A stretch of 64,000 nucleotides of DNA from Pseudocitrobacter corydidari (GCF_021172065.1 NZ_CP087880.1:2518583-2582582), one strand, 5' to 3'; positions 9,286 to 20,879 are shown, numbered from the stretch's first letter. Notes: a model not told the origin generated them from the letters alone. Translations and numbers: made by a program.

Positions 9286-9429
9286 GCCGGATGGCGCAAT
9301 ATTGTAGGCCCGGTAAGCGCAGCGCCACCGGGCGATTGTGCGAGAACGCTGCCGGATGGCGGCTGCGCCTTATCCGGCCTACGAGGATTGTGCAATATTG
9401 TAGCCCCGGTAAGCGCAGCGCCACCGGGG
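9286..9429. repeat. REP/BIME cluster between ybaK and ushA
   Basis: Several REP units in alternating orientation. A partial GCCGGATGGCGC unit and two GCCCGGTAAGCGCAGCGCCACCGGG-like units flank a GCCGGATGGCGGCTGCGCC..ATCCGGCCTAC unit. The cluster lies between the convergent ends of ybaK and ushA. Confidence 0.85.
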
Positions 9430-9440
9430 AATCCGCACCC

Positions 9441-11093
9441 TCATTCCCAGCTCACTTCCCCTTTCGGTTCGTAAGCATTCACATCTATCGGTGAGTTCTG
9501 TTCGATAAACTGCTTCAGAACTTCCGCATCAATAAACCCGGTGTTCACATAGCCCGGTAATTTATCAATCTGCGGATAACCATCCCCGCCGCTGGCGTTA
9601 AAGCTGAGGGTCGCCAGGCGATAGTTTTTCGCCGGGTCAATCGGTTCGCCTTTGATTTTAAGGTCCGTCAGCTTGCCGTCTTTTGCCACAAAACTAACGT
9701 TGGCAAACTGCGGGTAGGCGCCGGAGTCAGGCTTTTTCTGCGCCACGGCGGTAAGGTAATCCGTCACCTCTTTGCCGGTCATATCGGCATAGACCACCAC
9801 ATTGCCAAACGGTTGAACTTTCAGCACGCTTTTATAGGTGATATCGCCCGCTTCGATAGAATCGCGAATGCCGCCACCGCTCATCACCGCGAAATCAGCG
9901 CCGGTACGCGCCATTTGCGCCGTAAGGATCACGCGCGCCAGGTTGGTCTGCACAAAACGGACCTTGCTGCGGTCGCCTTCCAGATGACCATTCACCGTAC
10001 CAATTTTGACGCCGAGCTGCGCTTTGCCTTTATTCTGGAACGGACTCAGCAGCGACAGCATTTGCGCGCTTTCCGGGATTTGCGGCGTATAAAGTACGCG
10101 CTCACTTTGCCCGTTATCGTAAGTCACTTTCTTCTTCAGGTTCACCGGGATCAGCTGATAATGCACCAGCTTGAGTTCGCCGTTGCGGAACTCAAAATCG
10201 GCGCGCCCGACGTATTTCCCCCACTCATGGGCCTGAACAATCCAGATGCCGTTCTGTTTATCCGGTGCACACGGCGTGCCTGGCACATAATCGACCTGCT
10301 TTTTATTCTCCGACGCCATGCAAACCGGATCCTGTGAGTGACCACCCACAATCATCGCCAGCGCCCCGGCAGGCAGGCTGCGCGCCATCTCGACATCGCC
10401 CGGCGCGTTAGAACCGTGATTACCGTTGTCATAGTGGCCCATGTGCGTAGCGGCGATGATAAAATCAGGTTTTTCATTCATCTGAAGTTCCTGAATCACC
10501 AGCTTCGCTTCTTCGGCAGGCTTACGAAACTCAATATCCGTAAAGTTTTCCGGGTTGCCGATGCGCGCGGTGTCATCGGTCGTCAGGCCAAGCACGGCGA
10601 TTTTGAGATCCTGGCGCTTAAATATCGCCCACGGTTTAAACAGGCGCTCGCCGGTACTTTTCTGATAAATATTGGCCGACAGGAACGGGAATTTTGCCCA
10701 TTTTTCCTGCTGGCGCAGCACGCTCATCGGGTTATCAAATTCGTGATTACCGACCGCCATCGCGTCATAACCCACCAGATTCATGCCCCGAAAATCGGGC
10801 TCGGCATCCTGTAAATCTGACTCCGGCACGCCGGTATTAATATCACCGCCAGAGAGCAGCAGCACGCTCCCGCCTTCCGCTGCCACCTCTTTGCGAATGC
10901 CATCCACCAGCGTTTTTTGCGCCGCTAAACCGTACTCGCCATATTCGCTGCGCCAGAAGTGACCGTGATGATCGTTAGTATGTAATATTGTGATTTTATA
11001 GGTTTTATCTTTTTCCCAGGCCTGAACGCCTGTGCTTGCCAAAGACAGCGCGGCCAGCATCGCCAGCGCTATGCCCCGTCGAACAAATTTCAT
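9441..11093 (-). CDS. ushA: UshA, periplasmic UDP-sugar hydrolase / 5'-nucleotidase
   Basis: 550 residues, as in E. coli. It degrades UDP-glucose and nucleoside mono-, di- and triphosphates in the periplasm for nucleoside salvage. A signal peptide MKFVRRGIALAMLAALSLAS... is cleaved after Ala25 (VQA-WEKDK). The N-terminal calcineurin-like metallophosphatase domain has Asp41 and His43 in HTNDHHGH, then GGDINTG, GNHEFDNP and the VGGHSQD block. The C-terminal substrate-binding domain ends near FNASGGDGYP. It is monocistronic and divergent from fsr, with about 170 bp of shared upstream DNA. Confidence 0.97.
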   Translation of the reverse strand: MKFVRRGIALAMLAALSLASTGVQAWEKDKTYKITILHTNDHHGHFWRSEYGEYGLAAQKTLVDGIRKEVAAEGGSVLLLSGGDINTGVPESDLQDAEPDFRGMNLVGYDAMAVGNHEFDNPMSVLRQQEKWAKFPFLSANIYQKSTGERLFKPWAIFKRQDLKIAVLGLTTDDTARIGNPENFTDIEFRKPAEEAKLVIQELQMNEKPDFIIAATHMGHYDNGNHGSNAPGDVEMARSLPAGALAMIVGGHSQDPVCMASENKKQVDYVPGTPCAPDKQNGIWIVQAHEWGKYVGRADFEFRNGELKLVHYQLIPVNLKKKVTYDNGQSERVLYTPQIPESAQMLSLLSPFQNKGKAQLGVKIGTVNGHLEGDRSKVRFVQTNLARVILTAQMARTGADFAVMSGGGIRDSIEAGDITYKSVLKVQPFGNVVVYADMTGKEVTDYLTAVAQKKPDSGAYPQFANVSFVAKDGKLTDLKIKGEPIDPAKNYRLATLSFNASGGDGYPQIDKLPGYVNTGFIDAEVLKQFIEQNSPIDVNAYEPKGEVSWE

Positions 11094-11267
11094 GATCCAC
11101 TCCCTGATTGAATGACAAGTGCCGAAATTACAACGCTCTGAAAGAATAGTCGAATTTCATTTTAGAAATGAGACTTCCTTCATACGCCGCAGACAGGTAT
11201 CTTAGGCTGATAACTATTACAACATCGATTATCTCCAACATCGCACCATCAAATATAAGTGGAATCT

Positions 11268-12488
11268 ATGGCAATCAGTGAAACCAGCCCTGGGCTGTCC
11301 GGCTCCTCTGCGCCCCAGCAACAGGCACGCACGTCGTTTAAAATTCTCGGGGCCATCAGCCTCTCTCACCTGCTTAACGACATGATTCAGTCGTTAATTC
11401 TGGCTATCTACCCGCTGCTCCAGGCTGAATTCTCGCTCAGTTTCGTACAGATAGGGATGATTACCCTCACCTTCCAGCTCGCCTCTTCGCTACTTCAGCC
11501 GGTGGTTGGCTACGTGACCGATAAGCGCCCGATGCCGTGGTCGCTGCCAATTGGTATGTGCTTTACCCTCAGCGGCCTGATTCTGCTGGCGCTGGCGGGC
11601 AGTTTCTATACCGTTTTGCTGGCCGCCGCGCTGGTCGGGACCGGTTCGTCAGTTTTCCACCCGGAATCCTCGCGCGTGGCGCGTATGGCGTCCGGTGGCC
11701 GTCATGGCCTGGCGCAGTCAATCTTCCAGGTAGGCGGTAACTTTGGCAGTTCGTTAGGTCCGCTGCTGGCGGCGGTGATTATCGCCCCGTATGGGAAAGG
11801 CAACGTCGCCTGGTTCGTGCTGGCAGCGCTGCTGGCGATTGTTGTGCTGGCGCAAATCAGCCGCTGGTATGCCGCACAGCACCGCATTAATAAAGGTAAA
11901 CCTAAAGCCGCGATTATTAATCCGCTGCCGCGCAACAAGGTGATTCTGGCCGTTTGCGTACTGCTGATGCTTATTTTTTCAAAATACTTCTACATGGCGA
12001 GCATTAGCAGCTATTACACCTTTTATTTGATGCATAAGTTTGGCTTATCCATTCAAAATGCGCAGATACACCTCTTTGCCTTCCTGTTTGCGGTCGCGGC
12101 AGGAACCGTGATTGGCGGGCCTGTGGGCGATAAAATTGGGCGTAAGTATGTTATTTGGGGCTCTATCCTCGGCGTTGCACCGTTTACGCTTGTTTTACCC
12201 TACGCATCGCTGGAATGGACCGGTATTTTAACGGTGATCATTGGATTTATCCTCGCTTCCGCATTTTCGGCGATTCTGGTATACGCTCAGGAGCTCTTAC
12301 CTGGCCGAATTGGCATGGTTTCCGGTTTATTCTTCGGTTTTGCCTTCGGCATGGGCGGCTTAGGGGCTGCGGTTCTGGGGCTGGTTGCTGACCATACCAG
12401 CATCGAACTGGTCTATAAAATCTGTGCTTTCCTGCCGCTTCTGGGGATGTTGACCATATTCCTGCCTGATAACCGACAAAAACAGTAA
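11268..12488 (+). CDS. fsr: Fsr, MFS fosmidomycin efflux protein
   Basis: A 406-residue major-facilitator transporter with about twelve hydrophobic segments, matching E. coli Fsr (RosA), which exports fosmidomycin and some other drugs. Landmarks are SLSHLLNDMIQSLILAIYPL at the N-terminus and the MFS loop motif GGPVGDKIGRKY between the first two helices of the C-terminal half. The ATG at 11268 is preferred to the in-frame GTG at 11259 because AAGTGGA sits 5-6 nt before it and the length then equals E. coli's. It is divergent from ushA; a GC-rich hairpin closes it. Confidence 0.95.
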   Translation: MAISETSPGLSGSSAPQQQARTSFKILGAISLSHLLNDMIQSLILAIYPLLQAEFSLSFVQIGMITLTFQLASSLLQPVVGYVTDKRPMPWSLPIGMCFTLSGLILLALAGSFYTVLLAAALVGTGSSVFHPESSRVARMASGGRHGLAQSIFQVGGNFGSSLGPLLAAVIIAPYGKGNVAWFVLAALLAIVVLAQISRWYAAQHRINKGKPKAAIINPLPRNKVILAVCVLLMLIFSKYFYMASISSYYTFYLMHKFGLSIQNAQIHLFAFLFAVAAGTVIGGPVGDKIGRKYVIWGSILGVAPFTLVLPYASLEWTGILTVIIGFILASAFSAILVYAQELLPGRIGMVSGLFFGFAFGMGGLGAAVLGLVADHTSIELVYKICAFLPLLGMLTIFLPDNRQKQ

Positions 12489-12493
12489 TTTTC

Positions 12494-12522
12494 ACGCAGC
12501 CAAAGTCAAACTTTGGCTGCGT
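12494..12522 (+). terminator. Hairpin after fsr
   Basis: A perfect 12-bp stem, ACGCAGCCAAAG (12494-12505) with CTTTGGCTGCGT (12511-12522), six bases after the fsr stop. There is no long T-run, so it may act as a weak terminator or RNA-end stabiliser. The rest of 12523-12743 is AT-rich leader DNA of ybaL without further features I can name. Confidence 0.6.
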
Positions 12523-12743
12523 AGTTCCCCAGCCACTGCGGCATTTCCCCTGTTAATCCTCAGCCAATCCCACTTTTGGGGTTATTCCGATCATTAATTC
12601 CTTTTTTTATTAAAATTCAACATTTATTCATAAACATGATGACCCATTTTGTCATAAACTATTACAAGGTTTTTTGGTTTTCCGGATGATGTCACGCATC
12701 TGAGCCAAAAATGGAACAACGCACCACCACGAAAGGAGACGGA

Positions 12744-14420
12744 ATGCATCACGCCACACCGCTTATCACCACCATTGTTGGTGGTCTTGTTCTCGCATTT
12801 TTCCTTGGCATGATTGCCAACAGATTACGCATATCTCCTTTAGTCGGTTATTTATTAGCAGGCGTTCTGGCCGGGCCATTTACGCCGGGTTTTGTCGCCG
12901 ATACGCAACTGGCACCTGAACTGGCGGAACTGGGCGTGATTCTGCTGATGTTTGGCGTCGGGCTGCACTTTTCACTGAAAGATTTGATGGCGGTAAAGGC
13001 CATCGCCATTCCCGGTGCAATTTTACAGATAGCGGTGGCAACGCTGCTGGGTATGGCGCTTTCGTCGTTGCTCGGCTGGTCGTTGATGACCGGTATCGTG
13101 TTCGGCCTGTGTCTTTCCACCGCCAGTACCGTGGTGCTGCTGCGCGCGCTGGAAGAACGGCAACTCATTGATAGCCAGCGTGGGCAAATCGCCATCGGCT
13201 GGTTGATTGTTGAAGACCTGGTGATGGTGTTAACGCTGGTTCTGCTGCCTGCCGTCGCGGGCATGATGGAAAAAGGCGACGTTGGGCTGGCTTCGCTGGC
13301 GCTGGACATGTCAATGACCATCGGCAAAGTGGTCGCCTTTATCGCCATTATGATGCTGGTAGGTCGCCGCCTGGTGCCATGGATCCTCTCTCGTAGCGCC
13401 GCCACCGGCTCACGTGAGCTGTTTACCCTCTCAGTGCTGGCATTAGCGCTCGGCATCGCCTTCGGTGCGGTTGAGCTGTTTGATGTCTCCTTTGCATTGG
13501 GCGCATTCTTCGCCGGGATGGTGCTGAATGAGTCTGAACTGAGCCACCGCGCGGCCCACGATACGCTGCCGCTGCGCGACGCGTTCGCCGTGCTGTTCTT
13601 CGTTTCCGTCGGCATGCTGTTTGACCCGATGATTCTGATCGAGCAGCCGCTGGCGGTACTCGGCACGCTGGCAATCATCGTCTTTGGTAAGTCGTTAGCG
13701 GCGTTCTTCCTCGTGCGGATGTTTGGTCACTCACAGCGTACCGCGCTGACCATCGCCACCAGCCTGGCGCAGATTGGTGAGTTCGCCTTTATCCTGGCAG
13801 GGCTCGGCATGGCGCTGGATCTCCTGCCGCAGGCCGGGCAGAACCTGGTGCTGGCAGGGGCAATCCTGTCGATTATGCTCAACCCAATTCTGTTTACTTT
13901 GCTGGAGAAATATCTCGAGAAAACCGAGACGCTGGAGGAGCAAACGCTCGAAGAAGCGATTGAGGACGAGAAGCAGATCCCAGTGGATATCTGTAATCAT
14001 GCGTTGCTGGTCGGCTACGGACGTGTCGGTAGCCTGCTCGGTGAGAAGCTGATGGCGCAGGGCATTCCGCTGGTCGTGATTGAAACTTCCCGCACGCGCG
14101 TCGATGAACTGCGCGAGCGCGGAATTCGCGCAGTGCTGGGCAACGCCGCAAATGAGGAAATCATGAACCTGGCGCATCTGGATTGCGCGCGCTGGCTGCT
14201 GCTGACCATTCCAAACGGCTACGAGGCCGGAGAGATTGTCGCTACCGCACGCGAAAAATGCCCGGGCATTGAGATTATCGCTCGCGCGCATTATGACGAT
14301 GAGGTGGCGTATATCAGCGAACGCGGTGCCAATCAGGTGGTAATGGGCGAACGTGAGATTGCGAAAACTATGCTGGGCTTGTTAGAAAAACCGCCGCTTG
14401 AAGAGGCGGTGACAGGCTAA
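12744..14420 (+). CDS. ybaL: YbaL, KefB-like cation:proton antiporter with TrkA-N domain
   Basis: A 558-residue CPA2-family membrane protein equal in length to E. coli YbaL. About 12-13 hydrophobic segments cover residues 8-385. A cytosolic RCK/TrkA-N nucleotide-binding domain begins near ICNHALLVGYGRVGSLLGEK, with the Rossmann glycine motif, and ends near residue 540. Paralogous to KefB/KefC, it is predicted to exchange K+ or Na+ for H+. The ATG at 12744 has GGAGACGG upstream and gives the family N-terminus MHHATPLIT; an in-frame ATG lies 33 bp further upstream. A REP pair follows. Confidence 0.94.
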   Translation: MHHATPLITTIVGGLVLAFFLGMIANRLRISPLVGYLLAGVLAGPFTPGFVADTQLAPELAELGVILLMFGVGLHFSLKDLMAVKAIAIPGAILQIAVATLLGMALSSLLGWSLMTGIVFGLCLSTASTVVLLRALEERQLIDSQRGQIAIGWLIVEDLVMVLTLVLLPAVAGMMEKGDVGLASLALDMSMTIGKVVAFIAIMMLVGRRLVPWILSRSAATGSRELFTLSVLALALGIAFGAVELFDVSFALGAFFAGMVLNESELSHRAAHDTLPLRDAFAVLFFVSVGMLFDPMILIEQPLAVLGTLAIIVFGKSLAAFFLVRMFGHSQRTALTIATSLAQIGEFAFILAGLGMALDLLPQAGQNLVLAGAILSIMLNPILFTLLEKYLEKTETLEEQTLEEAIEDEKQIPVDICNHALLVGYGRVGSLLGEKLMAQGIPLVVIETSRTRVDELRERGIRAVLGNAANEEIMNLAHLDCARWLLLTIPNGYEAGEIVATAREKCPGIEIIARAHYDDEVAYISERGANQVVMGEREIAKTMLGLLEKPPLEEAVTG

Positions 14421-14429
14421 AATCGGAGA

Positions 14430-14508
14430 GCCGGATGGCGGCTGCGCCGTATCCGGCCTACAAATTCACATAAGCGTTCCAGGCCCGGTAAGCGAAGCGC
14501 CACCGGGC
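14430..14508. repeat. REP pair between ybaL and gsk
   Basis: A GCCGGATGGCGGCTGCGCC unit and a GGCCCGGTAAGCGAAGCGCC unit, tail to tail between two convergent genes. Confidence 0.85.
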
Positions 14509-14519
14509 AAAACATTACG

Positions 14520-15824
14520 TTACCTTTCCCAGTACGCCTCTTCGAGGCTATCTTCCCTTTCCGGCAGGCCGCGCGTCAGGCGCGGTGAATGCTGGTTCAG
14601 CACCTGATAACTCACCCGGTTGGCATATTTACACACCTGTGCCAGCGACGAATAGGTCAGCCAGTGATGCTGGTGCTTACTGGAATTCGGCACGTTATTG
14701 CGATGGTAGTTATTGGCGGTGATATCGTGCAGCAATGCTGCCAGCGCGCCATCTCCCGCACCGTTGGTATTCATGATTTTTTCCGGGCCGCCCATATATG
14801 GCGCGATGTGCGAGTAAACCCGCAGCGGCTCCTGGCAATCTTTAAAACGCACCGCACGGCTGAATTCATACTGGTTGAATTCGGCAATGGCCCCCGGCAG
14901 CAGCGGATGCTGGGTTTTCCGTTTTGCCTCGTTCTCGGTAAAGCCCGCCATATAAAGCCCCACCGGACCGGCGGTACAGAGCACCAGATCCACCCAGTCC
15001 AGCGCTTTATCGGACGCCAGCAGCGGATCGTCGAGCCCGGTCAGCGCCAGCCCCTCTTCTTCATTCATTGCCAGAATTGAGACATGCTCTTTGAGAAATT
15101 CCTGCCACCACTGCGGGTTATCGGCAATCACATACTTAGTGCCGAGCGTCAGGACGACCGGAACGTTATATTTCTTCGCGTAGGCAATCGCCTGCATGGT
15201 GGCGTCTTTCATCGGCTCACCGGGCTTGCAGCGCACCAGATAAGAGGTCAGCACCAGCGCAGACGCGCCCGCGATCACGGCTTCCGGGATACTTTCCGGG
15301 TGCAGCTGGTTCATGTGGCCAGGGCTAATCGCGAAGGTGCGTTCGCCGGATTCGCTAATCAGCGTAAAGCAGCGGCCAATTGGGCCATCGACACCCTGTA
15401 AATAGTTGAGATCGGTACGGCTGGAGGTATTGCACAGATAACGGTACGCGTAGCCGCCAATTTCCACATTACGACACATCACGCCGAGCAGCACCGAGCG
15501 ATCGTCCGCAAGCACCGAATAGTTGTGCATCGTGTTGCCGATGGTTCCCCCGGCAAATTGATGAGTGATGAGGTTATTCTGCACCAGCTCCTGATACAGC
15601 GCTTCCGCGACATCATCTTCAATTACCAGCGAATGCCCGGCGCTCAGGCCATAACGTTCAATAAACGCATCATCGACTTTGGCTTCGATATCCACCAGGG
15701 TTTGGTCAATGCCAACCACCCAGGAGACGCCATTTTCGCTTTCAGGCTGAATTTGTTTTAACAGCGGATCGCGGGCGTTAACGGGAAAATAGTGTTTTGA
15801 TTTACGTTTACCGGGAAATTTCAT
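14520..15824 (-). CDS. gsk: Gsk, inosine-guanosine kinase
   Basis: A 434-residue PfkB-family sugar/nucleoside kinase matching E. coli Gsk, which phosphorylates guanosine and inosine with ATP in purine salvage. It shows the N-terminal GGTIGNTMHNYSVL block, and near residue 370 the PfkB signature NTNGAGDGALAALLHD with the catalytic Asp. The start at 15824 (MKFPGKRKSKHYF) reproduces the E. coli N-terminus; the open frame extends 15 codons upstream without support. UshA and Gsk together close a nucleotide-to-nucleoside-to-nucleotide salvage route. Divergent from aes. Confidence 0.95.
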   Translation of the reverse strand: MKFPGKRKSKHYFPVNARDPLLKQIQPESENGVSWVVGIDQTLVDIEAKVDDAFIERYGLSAGHSLVIEDDVAEALYQELVQNNLITHQFAGGTIGNTMHNYSVLADDRSVLLGVMCRNVEIGGYAYRYLCNTSSRTDLNYLQGVDGPIGRCFTLISESGERTFAISPGHMNQLHPESIPEAVIAGASALVLTSYLVRCKPGEPMKDATMQAIAYAKKYNVPVVLTLGTKYVIADNPQWWQEFLKEHVSILAMNEEEGLALTGLDDPLLASDKALDWVDLVLCTAGPVGLYMAGFTENEAKRKTQHPLLPGAIAEFNQYEFSRAVRFKDCQEPLRVYSHIAPYMGGPEKIMNTNGAGDGALAALLHDITANNYHRNNVPNSSKHQHHWLTYSSLAQVCKYANRVSYQVLNQHSPRLTRGLPEREDSLEEAYWER

Positions 15825-15985
15825 GATTCTGTTTACTGGTGGATAGCCGAGCCGGAAATGGTAGCACATTCCACCAGCCGCATGCGACGAACGTCGTGCA
15901 GGTCATCGTTCAATATCGGTCAGCGGGATCGCAGTTTCCCGCGTTGGGAACTCTACAATATCGCGAGGATACTAAGGAGCGCATG

Positions 15986-16954
15986 ATGAAAGCGGAAAAT
16001 AAGATCCCCGTACTGGAGAAAATCTCGGCAGAAATGCAGCAGGTCATGCAATTTGAGCGGCCCGACTTACCGCCCTGGCCCGCCGATGCAACGCTTGAAA
16101 TTCAGCGCGATTACTACACGCGCGAACGGCAATTCTGGAACGAGGGCGCGCCCGAGATGGCCACCGTCGAGTGCATCGTCCCCACACCGTTCGGCACCGT
16201 GGCAACGCGGATTTACTCACCGCAGCCGGAAAGCCCGGCGACGCTGTTTTATCTGCACGGCGGCGGCTTTATTCTCGGCAATCTGAACACGCACGACCGC
16301 ATCATGCGGCTGTTGGCCAAATACAGCGGCTGCACGGTGATTGGCATTGATTACACTCTCTCGCCGGAGGCCCGCTATCCACAGGCGATTGAAGAAATCG
16401 TCGCCGTTTGTCAGTTCTTTCAGCGTCGCGATACCGCCCACCATATCAATATGACGCAAATTGGCTTTGCGGGGGATTCTGCGGGCGCGATGCTGGCGCT
16501 GGCCAGCGCGCTGTGGCTGCGCGATCGTCAGATAAACTGCGGGCACGTTGCGGGGACGCTGCTGTGGTATGGGCTGTATGGTTTGCAGGATTCCGTCAGC
16601 CGTCGGTTGATGGGCGGAAGCTGGGACGGGTTAACGCGTGAGGATCTGGCAAGCTACGAACGCGCCTATCTGCGTAATGAACAGGACAAAGAATCGCCGT
16701 GGTACTGCCTGTTCAATAACGATCTCACCCGTGACGTGCCGCCATGCTTTATCGCCGGCGCGGAATACGATCCGCTGATTGACGACAGCCGCCTGCTGCA
16801 CCAAACGCTGCAGGCGCACCAGCAGGCCAGCCGTTATGTGATGTATCCCGGCGTGCTGCACGCGTTCTTACACTATTCACGGATGATGAAAACCGCCGAC
16901 CAGGCGCTGCGGGACGGCGCGGCTTTCTTTGTCGAACAACTGCATTCTCGCTAG
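15986..16954 (+). CDS. aes: Aes, acetyl esterase
   Basis: A 322-residue HSL-family alpha/beta hydrolase (E. coli Aes 319 aa) hydrolysing short acyl esters; in E. coli it also binds and inhibits MalT. The oxyanion-hole HGGGFILGN motif lies near residue 90, the nucleophile Ser in [11 protein letters not shown], the acid Asp in [11 protein letters not shown] and His in [17 protein letters not shown] at 15974-15979 points to the ATG at 15986 and gives [10 protein letters not shown], parallel to the E. coli start. The last four bases overlap the end of hemH on the other strand. Confidence 0.94.
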   Translation: MKAENKIPVLEKISAEMQQVMQFERPDLPPWPADATLEIQRDYYTRERQFWNEGAPEMATVECIVPTPFGTVATRIYSPQPESPATLFYLHGGGFILGNLNTHDRIMRLLAKYSGCTVIGIDYTLSPEARYPQAIEEIVAVCQFFQRRDTAHHINMTQIGFAGDSAGAMLALASALWLRDRQINCGHVAGTLLWYGLYGLQDSVSRRLMGGSWDGLTREDLASYERAYLRNEQDKESPWYCLFNNDLTRDVPPCFIAGAEYDPLIDDSRLLHQTLQAHQQASRYVMYPGVLHAFLHYSRMMKTADQALRDGAAFFVEQLHSR

Positions 16955-17913
16955 CAGTGCGGCGTGACCAGCGCCTGCATCATATCGATATGTTCCGGTG
17001 TGTCATTTAGCGCCGGAATATATTCATATTTCACCCCACCGGCTTCGAGGAACACTTCCCGGTTTTGTACCGCAATTTCTTCCAGCGTCTCCAGACAATC
17101 GGCGGAGAAGCCCGGGCACATCACCTGAATGTGTTTCACGCCCTTTTCACCCAGCATCTTCAGCGTTTCATCCGTATACGGCGTCAGCCACGGTTCACGA
17201 CCAAAGCGCGACTGGAAGGTCATCATCACTTTATCCGGATCGATTTCCAGCGCGGAAACCAGCGCGCGCGTGGTATCGCGGCAACGCTGCGGGTAATCAT
17301 CGCCTTCATTGGCATAGCGCTGCGGAATACCGTGATAAGAGAGCAGCAGCAAGTCCGGTTCGCCGTGGCGCGCAAAAGAGGCCTTCACCGTCCCCGCCAG
17401 CGCCTTGATGTAATCATGATCGGTCGCGTAATCGCGAATGAACGTGATGCCCGGAATGGCGCGGGTTTTACCCAGGATGCGCGCCAGTTCATCCCACACG
17501 GCGGCAACCGTCGAGCAGGAGTATTGCGGATACAGCGGCAGTACCACGATGTGGTCAACATCCTGCGCCAGTAAATCATTGACAGCGCTTTCCAGCGACG
17601 GCGTGCCATAGCTCATACCCAGCGCAACGGGCATGTCTGGCAGACGCTCAGCCAGCGCTTTTTGCTGTCTGCGGCTGTATACCATCAGCGGCGAGCCCTC
17701 TTCCATCCACACGGATTGATAGAGTTTCGCCACGCGCGGCGAGCGGATAGGCAGGATCACACCGCGTAACAGCGGCCACCATAACAGGCGGGAGGTGTCG
17801 ACAACGCGTCGGTCGCTGAGGAATTGCCGAAGATAGCGTTTAACCGCGTCGGCGGTTGGCGCATCGGGTGTACCGAGGTTTACCAGCAGAATTCCTGTTT
17901 TTTTATAACGCAT
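16951..17913 (-). CDS. hemH: HemH, ferrochelatase
   Basis: 320 residues as in E. coli. It inserts Fe(II) into protoporphyrin IX, the last step of heme synthesis, at the membrane surface. Family blocks include [13 protein letters not shown] at the start, [12 protein letters not shown] (catalytic His), and [15 protein letters not shown] with conserved acidic residues. It lies between aes and adk as in K-12. The window thus holds both heme synthesis (HemH) and heme breakdown (ChuW) genes, but at separate loci. Confidence 0.97.
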   Translation of the reverse strand: MRYKKTGILLVNLGTPDAPTADAVKRYLRQFLSDRRVVDTSRLLWWPLLRGVILPIRSPRVAKLYQSVWMEEGSPLMVYSRRQQKALAERLPDMPVALGMSYGTPSLESAVNDLLAQDVDHIVVLPLYPQYSCSTVAAVWDELARILGKTRAIPGITFIRDYATDHDYIKALAGTVKASFARHGEPDLLLLSYHGIPQRYANEGDDYPQRCRDTTRALVSALEIDPDKVMMTFQSRFGREPWLTPYTDETLKMLGEKGVKHIQVMCPGFSADCLETLEEIAVQNREVFLEAGGVKYEYIPALNDTPEHIDMMQALVTPHC

Positions 17914-18003
17914 TACCGCCTCTCATTGATTCAAATCGTTGATAATTGTAGCGGAAAAGCGGGGAAGAAAAACTAATTGCTGTGAAAGGTGGTGCGGATA
18001 GTT

Positions 18004-18126
18004 GCCTGATGGCGCTGCGCTTATCAGGCCTACGGGAAAGCGCGGATGAATTTGCCTGATGGCGCTGCGCTTATCAGGCCTACAAAAAAATGTAGGCCGG
18101 ATAAGGTGCGTGCACCGCCATCCGGC
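18004..18126. repeat. REP cluster between hemH and adk
   Basis: Two direct copies of GCCTGATGGCGCTGCGCTTA..CAGGCCTAC about 52 bp apart, followed by an inverted GTAGGCCGGATAAGG..CCATCCGGC unit that ends ten bases before the adk stop. Both flanking genes read leftward, so the cluster lies in the 3' region of adk. Confidence 0.85.
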
Positions 18127-18135
18127 AAAACGGCC

Positions 18136-18804
<669 letters not shown>

Positions 18805-18907
18805 CTAAATTTTTCAAAAGCGCTAAACGATACCACCAACGCGCAGTTGGCTCAAGGAAGCGGGGCAGCGCTGAAACGGTTAATGGCGGGAAGATGGGCG
18901 AAAAAAA

Positions 18908-18989
18908 GCCGGATGGCGGTGCACGCACCTTATCCGGCCTACAAAAGTAGATTCAACCGTAGGCCGGATAAGCGTCAGCGCCATCCGGC
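18908..18989. repeat. REP pair between adk and htpG
   Basis: An inverted pair, GCCGGATGGCGGTGCACGCACC... and GTAGGCCGGATAAGCGTCAGCGCC, lying 15 bp after the htpG stop on its strand. Confidence 0.85.
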
Positions 18990-19004
18990 ATTACAATGCC
19001 GCTA

Positions 19005-20879
19005 TCAGGACACCAGCAACTGGTTCATACGGCGGATAAACTGGTTCGGATCTTCCAGCGTACCGCGCTCAGCGAACAACGCCTGATCGAGCAGCAGCTC
19101 AACCCACTCTTTAAACTGGGCTTCATCCTGGGTGTCCGCCGTGCGTTTAACCAGCACGTGGTCCGGGTTCAGTTCAAAGATGTACTTCACGTCCGGCACG
19201 GCCTGGCCCGCAGCGGCAAACAGTTTCGCCATCTGGGTGCTCATTTCGTCCGCGTCGGTGGTGACGATGGCCGGGGTATCGGTCAGACGGTGCGTCAGAC
19301 GCACCTCTTTCACGCGATCGCCCAGCAGGGTTTTCACGCGCTCCACGAACGGCGTCAGCGCTTTTTCCGCTTCTTTGGCGCTTTCGTCCACTTCATCCGC
19401 CAGTTTGTCGATGGACTCATCGGCTTTAGCAACGGACTGGAACGGCTTACCGTCGAACTCGGTCAGGTAGTTCATCATCCACTCGTCGATGCGGTCAGAA
19501 AGCAGCAGAACTTCGATGCCTTTCTTACGCAGCAGCTCCAGGTGCGGGCTGCTTTTCGCTGCCGCATAGCTGTCAGCGGTGATGTAGTAAATTTTTTCCT
19601 GCCCTTCTTTCATGCGGGAAACGTAGTCTGCCAGCGAAACGGTCTGCTCTGAAGAGTCCGTATGCGTAGACGCGAAGCGCAGCAGTTTCGCAATCGCTTC
19701 CTGGTTGGCGCTGTCTTCCGCCGGGCCTTCTTTGAGTACCAGGCCAAACTGTTTCCAGAAGGTCTGATATTTTTCCGCGTCGTCTTTCGCCAGTTTTTCC
19801 AGCATTTGCAGCACGCGTTTGGTCAGCGCGCCGCGCAGGCTGCGGGTGACCGCGCTGTCCTGAAGGATTTCACGGGAGACGTTCAGCGGCAGATCGTTAG
19901 AATCTATCAGACCACGCACAAAGCGCAGGTAGTTCGGCATGAACTGCTCGGCGTCGTCCATGATAAACACGCGCTGCACGTACAGTTTCAGGCCATGTTT
20001 ATGGTCACGGTTCCACAGATCCCATGGTGCCTGCGACGGAATATACAGCAGGCTGGTGTATTCCTGCTTACCTTCCACACGGTTGTGGCTCCAGGTCAGC
20101 GGGTCAGTGAAGTCATGGGCGATGTGTTTGTAGAACTCGGTATATTCTTCGTCTTTGATTTCTGACTTGTTACGCGTCCACAGCGCCTGTGCTTTGTTGA
20201 TTTTTTCCCAGGAAATAACGGTTTCACCGTCTTTTTCTTCCCGTTTTTCAATTTCAACCGGCAGCGCGATATGGTCGGAGTACTTGCTGATGATGGAACG
20301 TACACGCCAGTCATCGAGGAATTCATCTTCGCCTTCGCGCAGATGCAGGGTGATTTCGGTGCCGCGATCGGCTTTGGTGATATCGGCAACGGTGTAATCG
20401 CCTTCACCTTCTGACTCCCAGAAGACGCCGTTTTCTGCCGCGTCGCCCGCCGCGCGGGTGCGTACAGTCACTTTATCGGCCACGATAAACGCCGAGTAGA
20501 AGCCGACGCCAAACTGACCAATCAGCTGGCTGTCTTTCGCCTGGTCAGAGCCCATCGATTCGAGGAACGCTTTGGTACCGGATTTAGCGATAGTCCCCAG
20601 ATGGTCGATGACTTCATCGCGATTCATACCAATGCCGTTATCGGCAATGGTCAACGTACGCTTATCTTTATCGAAGGAAACACGCACGCGCAGCTCGCCG
20701 TCACCTTCGTAAAGGTCCGGGTTGGAGAGCGCACGGAAACGCAGCTTGTCAGCCGCATCCGAGGCGTTAGAGATAAGCTCACGCAGGAAAATTTCTTTAT
20801 TGGAATACAGGGAATGGATCATCAGATGCAGAAGTTGTTTCACTTCAGACTGAAAACCACGAGTTTCTTGTCCTTTCAT
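19005..20879 (-). CDS. htpG: HtpG, Hsp90-family chaperone
   Basis: 624 residues, identical in length to E. coli HtpG, the cytosolic Hsp90 ATPase that remodels client proteins with DnaK. The N-terminal GHKL ATPase domain has [16 protein letters not shown] (catalytic Glu and Asn), then [14 protein letters not shown] and [15 protein letters not shown]. The middle domain contains the catalytic Arg loop and the C-terminal dimerisation domain ends [11 protein letters not shown] consensus sigma-32 promoter lies at 20929-20957, consistent with heat-shock control. Confidence 0.98.
   Translation of the reverse strand: MKGQETRGFQSEVKQLLHLMIHSLYSNKEIFLRELISNASDAADKLRFRALSNPDLYEGDGELRVRVSFDKDKRTLTIADNGIGMNRDEVIDHLGTIAKSGTKAFLESMGSDQAKDSQLIGQFGVGFYSAFIVADKVTVRTRAAGDAAENGVFWESEGEGDYTVADITKADRGTEITLHLREGEDEFLDDWRVRSIISKYSDHIALPVEIEKREEKDGETVISWEKINKAQALWTRNKSEIKDEEYTEFYKHIAHDFTDPLTWSHNRVEGKQEYTSLLYIPSQAPWDLWNRDHKHGLKLYVQRVFIMDDAEQFMPNYLRFVRGLIDSNDLPLNVSREILQDSAVTRSLRGALTKRVLQMLEKLAKDDAEKYQTFWKQFGLVLKEGPAEDSANQEAIAKLLRFASTHTDSSEQTVSLADYVSRMKEGQEKIYYITADSYAAAKSSPHLELLRKKGIEVLLLSDRIDEWMMNYLTEFDGKPFQSVAKADESIDKLADEVDESAKEAEKALTPFVERVKTLLGDRVKEVRLTHRLTDTPAIVTTDADEMSTQMAKLFAAAGQAVPDVKYIFELNPDHVLVKRTADTQDEAQFKEWVELLLDQALFAERGTLEDPNQFIRRMNQLLVS

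Noticed and set aside
12848..13678. 276-codon antisense ORF within ybaL
   Set aside because: Low-complexity Ser/Thr/Ala composition typical of a frame opposite a biased coding region; ybaL is certain.
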